From assembly GCA_002503595.1 (NCBI GenBank), contig DASC01000189.1, positions 1-31,901 on the forward strand: 31,901 bases of DNA, written 5' to 3'. Positions within the stretch are counted from its first letter, which is position 1. Each line of letters starts with the position of its first letter. Source of the stretch: Candidatus Methanogaster sp. UBA203. GTDB lineage: Archaea; Halobacteriota; Methanosarcinia; Methanosarcinales; Methanogasteraceae. Shown one piece after another: positions 1 through 8,698 of this stretch. The notes under the pieces are model-generated. The model was not told where the DNA came from, did no database searches, and was given only the letters and a program-made list of their open reading frames with translations. A program made the position numbers and the translations under genes.

Positions 1-244
1 ACTGGTCGGGATGCTTAAGGATGCCGGGCTCAAGGTTATTCAGGTGAGAAACTGGGATGCCGACTTCTATTTCGATGAGTGGATGAAGATCGCAGATCCC
101 GGTGAGGAGATCGCCAGGAAGGTCAGGCGTATGATGGCTGATTCGGTCGAGGATGATAAAACCGGTCTCAGGGTTCGATTTGATGATGATGGAAGACTGC
201 TTTTTACGTATTCTACTGTGATTCTGGTGGCTGAGAAAGAGTGA
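1..244 (+). CDS. SAM-dependent methyltransferase, C-terminal end (partial)
   Basis: This is the last 81 or so codons of a gene that enters from the left edge, reading from base 2 with no start needed. The visible part, beginning LVGMLKDAGLKVIQV and ending in a beta strand FTYSTVILVAEKE, matches the C-terminal half of class I (Methyltransf_11 type) methyltransferases, where a 'LLxEAGF' helix is followed by strands 6 and 7. It also has a FDEWMKIADP stretch often seen in the cap helix of small-molecule methyltransferases of this type. The SAM-binding motif lies outside the window, so substrate and exact subfamily cannot be read. It ends with TGA. About 250 bases without a convincing gene follow. 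Confidence 0.6.
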   Translation, partial: LVGMLKDAGLKVIQVRNWDADFYFDEWMKIADPGEEIARKVRRMMADSVEDDKTGLRVRFDDDGRLLFTYSTVILVAEKE

Positions 245-493
245 TCTTTTGGGGTTTTGGGAGTTTCGTCGTTCACCTTCGAGCCGATTTACCCCGCCCG
301 CTATTTGCAGAGGTTATATCGCGCAAGTTCGGATAGGTGATGCATCATGGATCAATGGATTCTCTGCGCCAGACATTGTAGTCATTTTTTCTTCGCCTTT
401 TTGGTGTTGAGTCTTCGACCACGCAACGAGTATGATATAGCCATGTTGTCGCACCCGCTCAAACCACGCGCATAGCGTTATGCAATGGCGCAA

Positions 494-1408
494 CTACATG
501 CACCCAAGCTTACTCGTAACTTCTATTTCGTAGTACTCTTCCAATTTAGTTCTCAGAGTGTCCTGATTTTGATCCGTACTTTGAAGAATCCCAATCAGCT
601 CTTTGAAACAGTCTGAATGTTTCTTGCCTTCCTTCAGCGTAAATATCGGACCTTCGTTTATCGCACATTGAGCATACCCAATCCACCTTTCGAAGGTCGG
701 TGTCGCCTTTGCGCTGAGGGCAACCGCAATTTCCAGTTCATCAGGCGATAAATCACCATCCCCCATTTCGAGGTGGAGGATACTCTCTTCTTTGAGATTC
801 TGGAGATTTGGTTTTTCCAATGCGCTTGTCGTTGGATGGAGGTGGAGATGTTTGAACGCCATTGTACCGCAAGCATTGATGTGGGAACCATCGATTGTTC
901 TGTCGTCTTTACTGAGGTAGGTCTTAGCACTTCTCAATCCTAACCGGTGAGAGCGGATAAGTTTCACCAAACGGGGCGAATACCCCTCTGGATAGTGGAC
1001 CTTAAAGTAGTATAGCTCGTGTCTAACCGGGTGAATGAAGTAGAGCAAGTACCAGACCAAATCGCGGTCAATTTGGGCTTCTGATAGATTCTGAAACAGT
1101 TTATCGAATCCATCTTTCATCCGAGCCACACAGTCCGGAACTAATTTACGTAGGGTGGGAATCGTTATAGAGTTCCAATTACTGGATAGAAGATCGAATT
1201 GGTTCTGTTTTTGACATTCGCCTATATCATTCTCTGTTAGCCACTCAATAACCTCTCCATGACTCTTGAATCCCCTCGCCCAGCTACGATACGCTTCCTG
1301 ACATTCAGCCAAATCACCTGCTATCTGTTCAATAGTCTCATCAACATCAATCTCATCGATATTTGAAGTGTGTGCTTTGGCTGTGGGATTATTAATAAGA
1401 TTACCCAT
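494..1408 (-). CDS. Uncharacterised protein, 304 aa
   Basis: I do not recognise this family. The start chosen is the ATG at 1408, because a good ribosome binding site (AGGAGTGAG) lies just upstream; an in-frame ATG at 1471 also exists. The protein is soluble and mixed alpha/beta, with no signal peptide or membrane segment. It has a Trp/Tyr-rich middle (DLVWYLLYFIHPVRHELYYF, about residues 127-146) and a His cluster (FKHLHLHP) near residue 187. The reading frame is continuous with the broken nuclease-like gene upstream: there is no stop between it and the codons encoding that gene's C-terminus. It may therefore be a downstream partner gene or the C-terminal domain of a 576-codon fusion. Its position beside a restriction-like gene and a defence operon suggests a defence role, which is inference only. 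Confidence 0.55.
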   Translation of the reverse strand: MGNLINNPTAKAHTSNIDEIDVDETIEQIAGDLAECQEAYRSWARGFKSHGEVIEWLTENDIGECQKQNQFDLLSSNWNSITIPTLRKLVPDCVARMKDGFDKLFQNLSEAQIDRDLVWYLLYFIHPVRHELYYFKVHYPEGYSPRLVKLIRSHRLGLRSAKTYLSKDDRTIDGSHINACGTMAFKHLHLHPTTSALEKPNLQNLKEESILHLEMGDGDLSPDELEIAVALSAKATPTFERWIGYAQCAINEGPIFTLKEGKKHSDCFKELIGILQSTDQNQDTLRTKLEEYYEIEVTSKLGCM

Positions 1409-2224
1409 TGTTCTCACTCCTGACTCTGATTCCCAGTTATAACCTCCATGCTTTATCCGTATCAAGGTCATTCCATTGCGTGTCGCAAGTATATCCCGGA
1501 CACTGTCGTAGAATGCTCTTTGTTCATCCCGATATGGATATTTCTTATCCGGATCTTTTGCTCGGATTCTGTTGCACTCATCTTTCCAATAGCCTATATC
1601 AAACGCAAAAGAAATGTTTTCGGGATAAAAATCAAAAGAAATGGCTCTTGGCTCTGTAAAATGCTACTGTTCATCATATTCGATGATCAGATTTTCCGAG
1701 GGGATGAAGAAGTCGCATTGTAATTTCCACCCCGGTGTGGAAAAGTTCTCGTAACCACGAAAGGTAACCAGAGCTTCATGCATTCCTGATAAAACATCAT
1801 TCATCGATGATTGGTCTGGCACAACCAACCAATCGAACGTTGCTTCAGTATCGACATGCCCAAACCGTTGCTTCAGGATGTTCTTCAGTGCATATTTCTG
1901 CTTTAGGGTGTCAGAATCGGTTCGTTTATCATTATTTTTATTGTGATTATTCTCTTGAGTCTTCCCATTATATTCAACTGAATAGCCCAACTTCTCGAAA
2001 AATCGCGCCGTCTCTGCCCCGCCAGAATAGTCATCAGAACTCAATTTATGCCCTGTTGCGATTTCGTATGCCAATCCTCGAATGAATTTGGCCGGATATT
2101 GTTCACCATCGAGAACGAGGAATGTGGTTCTCGCTGGATGTGTTGGGCGATTCTCTTCAGCATCGTATCTGCGACATGCTTCTTCTATATGGTTTTTCAG
2201 AACTTTTGACCAATCTATAGCCAT
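1409..2224 (-). pseudogene. Restriction-endonuclease-like protein interrupted by an in-frame TAG
   Basis: The first 186 codons (2224-1664) encode an N-terminal domain with YPAKFIRGLAYEIATGH and SSDDYSGGAETARFFEKLGY, a pattern I associate with the N-terminal module of McrA/SRA-like restriction proteins. A nuclease-like segment follows, with WKLQCDFFIPSENLIIEYDE, a plausible PD-(D/E)XK core using the D of CDFF and the acids of EYDE. TAG then appears at 1666-1664, and the same frame continues without a shift: HFTEPRAISFDFYPENISF, later YRDEQRAFYDSVRDIL and MTLIRIKHGGYNWE. This continuation reads as the natural rest of the fold. The codon replaced is most simply CAG (Gln), giving EYDEQQHFT. The gene is divergent from the helicase operon. 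It is either a nonsense pseudogene or needs readthrough; an assembly error is also possible. Confidence 0.65.
1664..1666 (-). other. In-frame amber codon inside a conserved motif
   Basis: TAG occurs between IIEYDEQ and HFTEPRAIS, with both sides in the same frame. One transition (CAG to TAG) explains it. In some methanogen lineages TAG can encode pyrrolysine. However, EF-2 and DarT in this window end at TAG at their natural C-termini, which argues against genome-wide recoding. Confidence 0.75.
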
Positions 2225-2451
2225 ACTGCTGCCCCCTGCCCGGACATAACTCCGTATAACTTAACATCAAACGTTGCGGCATAAAAAGCTCTCGGTCAAA
2301 AATATTGGGAAGTCATAATACGGGCTTCGCAGGGAAACGGTTAAAACTTGGTAAGTAGAATAAAAATTGGGTGCGAGTATAGGGGTGTGATAGATGAGAT
2401 ATTTCGTCCGTACCACCTCATTATAACATGGAAAGATATTTGATGAACCGG

Positions 2452-2459
2452 CAATTATA
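2452..2459 (+). promoter_or_regulatory. Possible TATA box for the helicase operon
   Basis: The 287-base gap between the divergent nuclease-like gene and the helicase is AT-rich and holds several TATA-like runs. AATTATAC here would place transcription start about 25 bases downstream, near 2483, roughly 30 bases before the helicase ATG at 2512. An AGAGGC ribosome binding site lies in between. This is by-eye matching to the archaeal TATA consensus and no BRE was confirmed. Confidence 0.25.
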
Positions 2460-2511
2460 CCTAAAAGACGGTTGTGTGTAACATGCGGAGTAACAAAGAG
2501 GCTACCAAAAA

Positions 2512-5500
2512 ATGAAAAGAGAAGACATTAAACCCAATACAATCGTCCGCGGACCCATTTTTCCCGAGCCCGTAGAGGTAATTACGGTTGTGCCGATGGG
2601 TGATGCGATCAAACTCATCGGAAAGGGGCTTACAACAGGCAAGGTTCATGAACCGATCCTTAACGCTGAACAACTCGAAACACTTGAGGCAACTCCTGAA
2701 AAGGAACCGTTTGACGGCGATCCTTCACATTTTCGCCTTGGTATTGAAGCGTTGAGACTCGGCATGGCTTATGAATACGATCCTTATTTCGCTCTGTCTA
2801 TCGCACGGGTTGAGCCTCTTCCTCACCAGCTGGAGGCGGTCTATGATTATTTCCTGACTCTTCCACGCATCCGTTTCCTTCTGGCTGACGACCCTGGGGC
2901 AGGAAAGACTATAATGGCAGGGCTTCTCCTGAAAGAGATGAAAATTCGTGGTCTTGTTGAAAGAACGCTTATCGTGACACCTGCGAATCTTTCATTCCAG
3001 TGGCAGCGTGAGATGTTGGATAAATTCCACGAGAACTTTGAGATTATCCGTAGCGACGTTCTCCGCGCCACTTACGGATCAAACCCCTGGCAGGAGAAGA
3101 ATCAGGTCATTACGTCGATTTCATGGGTTTCCCGTATTGAGGATGCAAAAGAAAGCCTTCTCTCGTCTCACTGGGATCTGATCATCGTGGATGAAGCGCA
3201 CAAGATGAGCGCTTATAGCAGGGATAAAAAGACGTTGATGTACCGTTTAGGTGAGAACCTGTCATCGATGACCGATCACTATCTGTTGATGACGGCAACA
3301 CCGCACAAGGGGGACCCTAAGAATTTCTGTCTCTTTCTGGAACTGCTGGATAGAGACGTTTATGGTGATGTGGCGAGCCTTGAAGAGGCTATGCGGCGTA
3401 ATCATGCTCCTTTTTATCTGCGACGTACTAAAGACGCCTTAGTTACTTTCCCCGATCCGGATACGGGCGTGGTTAAGAAACTCTTCACAAACCGCGAAGT
3501 ACGGACTGTGGAATTTAAGATCGATGACGAAGAGTACGATTTCTATGATGCACTGACTCGTTATGTGGAGGATCAATCAATAAAAGCATCACAGGACGAT
3601 TCTCCGCGGGGGCGGGCGCTGGGCTTCACGATGGCTATGCTTCAGCGGCGATTTGCGTCCAGTGTTTATGCAGTGCGCCGCAGCCTTGAACGGATGCGCG
3701 ATAAACGTCAGAAGATTCTCGAAGATCCGGAAGCGTACCGGCAGGGGCAGATAACAAAACGTCTCCCTGATGACTTTGAAGACAGGACGAACAAAGAGCA
3801 GCAGGAAATAATCGATGAGCTGGAAGGTGTGGTGGCGTCTGTTGATCCGGGCGCACTGAAGGAAGATATTATGCAACTCACCAGACTCGCGGACCGTGCT
3901 ATGGTACTGGAAGAGAGGGAAGTGGAATCCAAACTCATCAAACTAAAAGAAGTGATCACTGAACAGGGAATCTTTGAAGATCCCCGAATGAAACTTCTCA
4001 TCTTTACCGAACATAAAGACACTCTCGACTATCTGGTTGAAAAATTGCAGGTGTGGGGTCTAAATGTGACTCAGATCCACGGAGGTATGAAGATTGGGAA
4101 TCAGGATACTTATGGAACCCGCCTTCATGCTGAGCGAGCGTTCTGGGATGATGTACAGATTATGGTGGCAACAGAAGCTGCCGGAGAAGGTATTAACCTC
4201 CAGTTCTGCTGGTTTATGATCAATTATGATATCCCGTGGAATCCGATGAGGCTGGAGCAGCGCATGGGGCGAATCCATCGTTATGGTCAGGAGAATGACT
4301 GTTTAATCTTCAACTTCGTTTCTACCAACACGAGGGAAGGACGCGTTCTGCAGAAACTCTTCGACCGCCTGAGACAGATCGAAGCAGATCTGGATCCAAA
4401 AAGAACCGGAAAAATATTCAACGTTCTTGGGGATGTGTTTCCTTCAAACCAGCTGGAACGAATGTTACGGAAGATGTATGCCCGCAGCCTCACGGAGGAA
4501 GCTATCAAAGACCGCATAGTTGAGCAGGTGGACACAGAACGCTTCCAGAGGATAACAGCCTCTGCACTGGAGGGGCTTGCCACGCGGGAACTGAACCTTG
4601 CGGCTTTGATTGGCAGAAGGGCGGAAGCAAAAGAGCGGCGGTTGGTTCCGGAGGTTATCGAGGATTTCTTTGTTCATGCTGCACCTCTTGCTGCCATCAA
4701 CCCAAAGGGAGCGAGAGGGAAGGCGCATATTTATCACATCGGACGCATTCCACGGACGCTCTGGAAGATCGGAGAGCGGCTGGAGCATCGTTTTGGAAGA
4801 CTGGGGCATGAGTATAAACAGATCGTATTTGACAAGGAGTATCTGAAAGGTAATCCGACTCTTGAGTGGGTAACTCCAGGACATCCTCTGTTTGAATGTG
4901 TGCGTGAAGAAGTGTTGCAGCGTGTGCAGAACGACCTGCGGCGAGGTACGGTCTTCTATGACCTCCACCGCAAAGAACCTGCCCGACTGGATGTTCTCTC
5001 AGCCACTGTTCGAGATGGGCGTGGGAAGGTTCTGCACCGCCGTCTTTTCGTGGTCGAGACTGCCATGAACGGAATGATGACGGTCAGACAACCTACCATC
5101 TTTCTGGATATGGTTCCTGCGTCGGGCAACACAGACATCCACATCCCGGATGATACCGGACTTCCGGATCGCGACCGGATCGAACATGCACTCGTCAGAG
5201 ATGCGCTCCAGCCCTTACTTGAAGAAGTAACCACAGAACGCGAGAAAGAGATTGAAACGATCTCGTGCCATATAGAGATCAGTCTGAGCGCCATCATTGA
5301 TCGGATACAGTGCCAATTCGCAGAACTTGTTTCCGCAAAGGAATCCGGTTCAACAGAGCCGGGTCTTGACGGACGAATCAAACAGTTCGAGGATCGTCTC
5401 TTTGAGTTGAACGGTCGTCTGGAGGGGCGTCAGGAAGAACTGCAACATGAACGTCACTGCACCATTGCCGATATCAGACATCATGGCAGGGCATGGGTAC

Positions 5501-5934
5501 TGCCACACCCGGAGCGCACCTCGCCAGAGATTGCGCCTATGGTTCGCAATGACGAGATCGAGAAGACTGCGGTTCAGGCGGTTGTTGCTTACGAAGAGGC
5601 GAGGGGCTGGGAGGTGGAAAGCGTGGAGGCTGATAACCGTGGTTTTGACCTCATATCCCGCAAGCCACATCCGGAAGACCCACAGACCGCCATCGAAGTC
5701 CGGTTCATCGAGGTCAAGGGACGAGCAACTGTGGGTGAGGTTGCACTTACCACCAACGAGTACAAGACAGCCGAGCGATTGAAGGAGGACTACTGGCTTT
5801 ACGTTGTGTTCAACTGTTCAACAGAACCCGAGGTTCACACTGTTCGGAATCCTACGCGGCTTGGATGGGAGCCACTCGTTACGATTGAGCATTACCATGT
5901 GGGTGCGGATGAGATACTGGAGGCAGAAAAATAA
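2512..5934 (+). CDS. SNF2-family helicase with C-terminal DUF3883 domain
   Basis: The 1140-residue protein is a superfamily 2 SNF2/RapA-like DNA translocase. Walker A is DDPGAGKTIMAG (about residues 126-137), motif II is VDEAHK (226-231), motif III is LLMTATPHKGDP, and the C-terminal RecA lobe has LLIFTEHKDTLDYL and the SNF2 signature NPMRLEQRMGRIHRYGQ (near residue 580). A long charged helical region follows. The last 120 residues, from AVQAVVAYEEARGWEVESV through FIEVKGRA, form a DUF3883 (NOV C-terminus) domain with a nuclease-like E-V-K motif. SNF2-DUF3883 helicases are typical of defence islands, including DrmD of class 1 DISARM. Its TAA overlaps the next ATG by one base, so it heads a coupled operon. 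A role in recognising or unwinding invading DNA is inferred. Confidence 0.9.
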   Translation: MKREDIKPNTIVRGPIFPEPVEVITVVPMGDAIKLIGKGLTTGKVHEPILNAEQLETLEATPEKEPFDGDPSHFRLGIEALRLGMAYEYDPYFALSIARVEPLPHQLEAVYDYFLTLPRIRFLLADDPGAGKTIMAGLLLKEMKIRGLVERTLIVTPANLSFQWQREMLDKFHENFEIIRSDVLRATYGSNPWQEKNQVITSISWVSRIEDAKESLLSSHWDLIIVDEAHKMSAYSRDKKTLMYRLGENLSSMTDHYLLMTATPHKGDPKNFCLFLELLDRDVYGDVASLEEAMRRNHAPFYLRRTKDALVTFPDPDTGVVKKLFTNREVRTVEFKIDDEEYDFYDALTRYVEDQSIKASQDDSPRGRALGFTMAMLQRRFASSVYAVRRSLERMRDKRQKILEDPEAYRQGQITKRLPDDFEDRTNKEQQEIIDELEGVVASVDPGALKEDIMQLTRLADRAMVLEEREVESKLIKLKEVITEQGIFEDPRMKLLIFTEHKDTLDYLVEKLQVWGLNVTQIHGGMKIGNQDTYGTRLHAERAFWDDVQIMVATEAAGEGINLQFCWFMINYDIPWNPMRLEQRMGRIHRYGQENDCLIFNFVSTNTREGRVLQKLFDRLRQIEADLDPKRTGKIFNVLGDVFPSNQLERMLRKMYARSLTEEAIKDRIVEQVDTERFQRITASALEGLATRELNLAALIGRRAEAKERRLVPEVIEDFFVHAAPLAAINPKGARGKAHIYHIGRIPRTLWKIGERLEHRFGRLGHEYKQIVFDKEYLKGNPTLEWVTPGHPLFECVREEVLQRVQNDLRRGTVFYDLHRKEPARLDVLSATVRDGRGKVLHRRLFVVETAMNGMMTVRQPTIFLDMVPASGNTDIHIPDDTGLPDRDRIEHALVRDALQPLLEEVTTEREKEIETISCHIEISLSAIIDRIQCQFAELVSAKESGSTEPGLDGRIKQFEDRLFELNGRLEGRQEELQHERHCTIADIRHHGRAWVLPHPERTSPEIAPMVRNDEIEKTAVQAVVAYEEARGWEVESVEADNRGFDLISRKPHPEDPQTAIEVRFIEVKGRATVGEVALTTNEYKTAERLKEDYWLYVVFNCSTEPEVHTVRNPTRLGWEPLVTIEHYHVGADEILEAEK

Positions 5935-7241
5935 TGGCAAAACGCATACATGAGATCCGCGATCCTATCCACAATTTTATCCGTCTCGATTCCGGCGAAC
6001 GCGAGGTGCTTGATTCCAGTCCATTTCAGCGGCTCCGTTATATTCATCAGCTTGCTTTAACGTATCTTGTGTATCCTGGAGCAACACATCGAAGATTCGA
6101 GCATTCTCTGGGTGTGATGGAACTTGCCGGACGGGTTTATGATATTGTGACTGAGCCTGATAATATCCACGAATCCATCAGAACAATTGTTCCCCTGCAC
6201 ATTTCACACGAGCACCAGTACTGGCGCCGTGTTCTTCGTATGGCAGCCCTGTGTCATGATGTGGGGCATTTGCCGTTTTCCCATGCGGCTGAGAAAGACC
6301 TGCTTCCCGACGGCTGGGATCATGAACGCCTCACAATAGAGATTATCCAAAGCTGCGAGATGGAATCCATCTGGAAGGGTCTTAAAATCCAACCGGACGA
6401 TGTTGCCAAATTGGCGGTCGGTCCCAAGAAATACAAGGATGCCACTTTCAATGATTGGGAGATCATCCTTTCCGAGATAATCGTTGGCGATGCATTTGGC
6501 GTGGATCGAATGGATTACCTGTTGCGTGACTCCCATCATGCCGGTGTCGCTTATGGGAAGTTCGACTACTACCGACTCATAGATACAATCCGTATCCTGC
6601 CAAGAGAGCATGAAGATTCTACAGAACCCGCTCTGGGCATAGAAGAGGGGGGTTTGCATTCGGCTGAATCAATGCTCCTTGCCAGATATTTCATGTATAT
6701 GCAGCTTTATTTCCACCATGTTCGGCGGATTTATGATATTCACCTGAAAGACTTCCTTAAGGCATGGCTTTCCGACGGATACTTACCTGTTGCACTTGAT
6801 GATCATCTCCAGCTAACTGACAACGAGGTGACCACAGAGTTGCAGAAGGCAGCAAGAGATGAAAATCATCCCGGACACGATCCTGCAAGACGTATCGTTA
6901 ATCGAGAACATTTCAGATTGTTGTATCATCGAAATCCTGACGATCTTCGCAAAAATCCCGATGCTGCCGAGGCAATCTTCGATGCCGCATGCAAGAAGTT
7001 TGGAGGGGGAAATGTGCGGCATGACTCATACGAACAGAAAAAGAGCGTTCTCGACTTTCCCATACTCGACAATGATGGTCGCATAGTGTCATCTCAAGCA
7101 AAATCTGTTACATTAAAGAACGTTCCCATCGTTGCAGTAGACTATATCTTTATCAGCCCCAAATATCGTAAGACTGCCGAAGACTGGCTGAAACAAAACC
7201 GTGAGACTATAATTACCCAGAAAGAGGAGGATGAATTATGA
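5934..7241 (+). CDS. HD-domain phosphohydrolase (dNTPase-like)
   Basis: The 435-residue protein begins IHEIRDPIHNFIRLDSGE and has HRRFEHSLGVMELA, with His57 as the first metal ligand. LCHDVGHLPFSHAAE follows, with the HD pair at 108-109 and His112, then GDAFGVDRMDYLLRDSHHAG, which supplies the last Asp. This is the SAMHD1/dGTPase-like HD family (COG1078 type). Such enzymes cut dNTPs or related nucleotides to nucleoside and triphosphate using a metal centre. All HD ligands appear present, so it should be active. It overlaps the helicase stop by one base and the next gene by four (ATGA), so it is translated with them. In a defence operon an HD enzyme could deplete dNTPs during viral replication; that role is inference. 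Confidence 0.88.
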   Translation: MAKRIHEIRDPIHNFIRLDSGEREVLDSSPFQRLRYIHQLALTYLVYPGATHRRFEHSLGVMELAGRVYDIVTEPDNIHESIRTIVPLHISHEHQYWRRVLRMAALCHDVGHLPFSHAAEKDLLPDGWDHERLTIEIIQSCEMESIWKGLKIQPDDVAKLAVGPKKYKDATFNDWEIILSEIIVGDAFGVDRMDYLLRDSHHAGVAYGKFDYYRLIDTIRILPREHEDSTEPALGIEEGGLHSAESMLLARYFMYMQLYFHHVRRIYDIHLKDFLKAWLSDGYLPVALDDHLQLTDNEVTTELQKAARDENHPGHDPARRIVNREHFRLLYHRNPDDLRKNPDAAEAIFDAACKKFGGGNVRHDSYEQKKSVLDFPILDNDGRIVSSQAKSVTLKNVPIVAVDYIFISPKYRKTAEDWLKQNRETIITQKEEDEL

Positions 7242-7789
7242 AGAGACGACAGCGTGATGCAGTGCTGCTATCGGTGATAGAGAATCTTGGCGCAGAAGGA
7301 AGCTGGTGCGGCGAGACCCACATCCAGAAGGCGACATACTTTGTTCAGGAACTGCTCAAAGTCCCACTGGAATTTGATTTTATCCTGTACAAACATGGAC
7401 CGTTCTCGTTTGATCTGAGCGAGGAGATTACAGCGATGCAAGCAGATTATCTTCTTGGATTAGAGTCGCGCCCCTACCCTTACGGACCCAGTATCGTTTT
7501 TGGGGAGAGTAGCGAAATGATCAAAGAGCAGTTCCCAAAGACTCTGGAAAAGTACAATCCAGCCGTGGAATTCGTTGCAGACAAGTTTGGAGATAAAGGG
7601 GTGGCTGAGCTTGAGCGCATATCCACGGCACTGTATGTGACGCTCACAGGAGTTGTGGGTGGCAGCGTTGAGTCACGTGCGCAGCGCATCCACGAACTTA
7701 AGCCGCATGTTGATATCGGTGAAGCCCGCGATGCTGTGAAGATTGTGGATGGGATCATCGAAGAGGCATACGAAGTACAGGTAACATGA
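7238..7789 (+). CDS. YwgA-like protein (Panacea/DUF4065 relative)
   Basis: The 183-residue protein opens with a helix-turn-helix-like segment and the signature HIQKATYFVQELLKVPLEFDF, followed by YKHGPFSFDLSEEI. This 'LQK..F.......F.F..Y.YGPYS.EL' layout is characteristic of YwgA-like proteins and their Panacea/DUF4065 relatives, many of which act as antitoxins or regulators. It overlaps the HD gene by four bases. Its own TGA overlaps the ATG of a truncated copy of the DUF1156 gene start (7786), showing that it originally ran straight into that methylase gene. No catalytic residues are obvious. A regulatory or antitoxin-like role in the operon is inferred from family and context. Confidence 0.55.
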   Translation: MKRRQRDAVLLSVIENLGAEGSWCGETHIQKATYFVQELLKVPLEFDFILYKHGPFSFDLSEEITAMQADYLLGLESRPYPYGPSIVFGESSEMIKEQFPKTLEKYNPAVEFVADKFGDKGVAELERISTALYVTLTGVVGGSVESRAQRIHELKPHVDIGEARDAVKIVDGIIEEAYEVQVT

Positions 7790-7905
7790 ACCAGTGCCCC
7801 AAACGCTTAATCGAGGTGGATCTCTCCATCAAGAAGATCAGCGCACGCGCCCGCTGGCATCACTCCGACGGGCAGTTGGAAGGACATCGAGTCGATGTGG
7901 ATTAG
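7786..7905 (+). pseudogene. Truncated 5' end of the DUF1156 methylase gene (first copy)
   Basis: ATG at 7786 overlaps the preceding gene's TGA in an ATGA. Codons 1-23 read MNQCPKRLIEVDLSIKKISA and on to RAR, almost the same as the start of the full methylase at 10014. After the Arg codon ending at 7854 the match stops abruptly and the frame reaches TAG at 7903-7905 after 39 codons. This is the ancestral, translationally coupled start of the methylase gene, cut off by the DarT/DarG insertion. It encodes no functional domain. Confidence 0.75.
7788..7854 (+). repeat. Direct repeat, copy 1 (methylase 5' end)
   Basis: These 67 bases match 10016-10082 with four differences by eye (63/67), all transitions. 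They define the left edge of the DarT/DarG insertion. The bases just before the repeat differ: ATG here, ACG in copy 2. Confidence 0.85.
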
Positions 7906-7980
7906 ATGGAAAACGTGAGGTTAAGTATTATTTGCCGGAGCAAAAAAACATCTCTGAAAATGCACAGAAGGTGACCTGAC
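7855..7980 (+). other. Unassigned remnant between methylase fragment and darT
   Basis: The 126 bases have no intact gene, but stretches look formerly coding. One frame reads ITPTGSWKDIESMWIRWKT before a stop; another reads GKREVKYYLPEQKNISENAQ and ends with TGA three bases before the darT ATG. Together they suggest a frameshifted 3' end of a gene that came in with darT. I do not recognise the family. The last bases (AGGTGACCTGAC) supply the darT ribosome binding site. Confidence 0.35.
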
Positions 7981-8622
7981 ATGCCCATCCCAGTCGAATA
8001 TGCTAACAGACAATTGTACCATTTTACACACATCGAGAATCTTCCTGGAATTCTTGAATATGGTATCCTTTCCACAAATGAGAGACGGCATCGCGGGATT
8101 GCACATAAAAATGTTGCTTATGACAATATCCAAGATCGCAGATCTGTGATGGAGGTTCTTTGTGGATGCGGTGGGGTCGTCCATGATTATGTTCCGCTCT
8201 ACTTTTGTAAACGGTCGCCAATGCTCTATGCAATCCTCCAGAGCGGAATTATTGATCAAAAACAGATCATATATCTTGAATTTCCAATCCAGATTATTGA
8301 GCAATATCAAAGCGTTTTCACGGATGCATCTGCAAACACCTTACCACCACCAAGGTTCTATGACGATGCCTCGAAACTAACGGTCATCGATTGGGAAGCC
8401 ATCGATACATGGAAGTGGGGGCAGCAACACGACACCGGGGAAATCCCGGTCACTCAGAAAAAACAGGCGGAAGTTCTCATTCACAAAGTTCTGCCGATAG
8501 ACTCATTGAAGAGGATTGTTGCGTATGATCAGCATTGTGTGGCGAAAGCAGAACAAATATTCAAGGAACATGGTGTTGGCATCCCGACAATTGTCTCAGG
8601 GGGACGTGGTTACTATTATTAG
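7981..8622 (+). CDS. darT: DarT, DNA ADP-ribosyltransferase toxin (DUF4433)
   Basis: The 213-residue protein has the DarT layout. LYHFTHIENLPGILEYGIL (12-30) is the NAD-binding loop and helix; NIQDRRS (49-55) carries the conserved Arg; HDYVPLYFCKRSPMLYAI follows; and KKQAEVLIHKVLP contains the putative catalytic Glu164. Length is normal for the family. DarT transfers ADP-ribose from NAD+ to bases in single-stranded DNA, which blocks replication, and DarG reverses this. The start is supported by AGGTGA seven bases upstream. The gene ends in TAG with TAA seven codons later. It lies inside an inserted block in the methylase operon, 76 bases before darG. All key residues seem present, so I expect an active toxin. 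Confidence 0.88.
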   Translation: MPIPVEYANRQLYHFTHIENLPGILEYGILSTNERRHRGIAHKNVAYDNIQDRRSVMEVLCGCGGVVHDYVPLYFCKRSPMLYAILQSGIIDQKQIIYLEFPIQIIEQYQSVFTDASANTLPPPRFYDDASKLTVIDWEAIDTWKWGQQHDTGEIPVTQKKQAEVLIHKVLPIDSLKRIVAYDQHCVAKAEQIFKEHGVGIPTIVSGGRGYYY

Positions 8623-8698
8623 TGGGAATTGTCAGGTTCATAAGGGCTCGTACCATAACATAAATATTAGAATAGCGATTACGGATGGAGGGTAATAT

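Noticed and set aside
1664..1666. Genome-wide TAG = pyrrolysine recoding
   Set aside because: EF-2 and DarT end at TAG at their natural C-termini, so TAG is used as an ordinary stop here; local readthrough remains open.
7794..7979. 61-residue ORF before darT
   Set aside because: Its first half is out of frame with the methylase remnant beneath it; only the last 20 or so residues look coding, so it is treated as a remnant.
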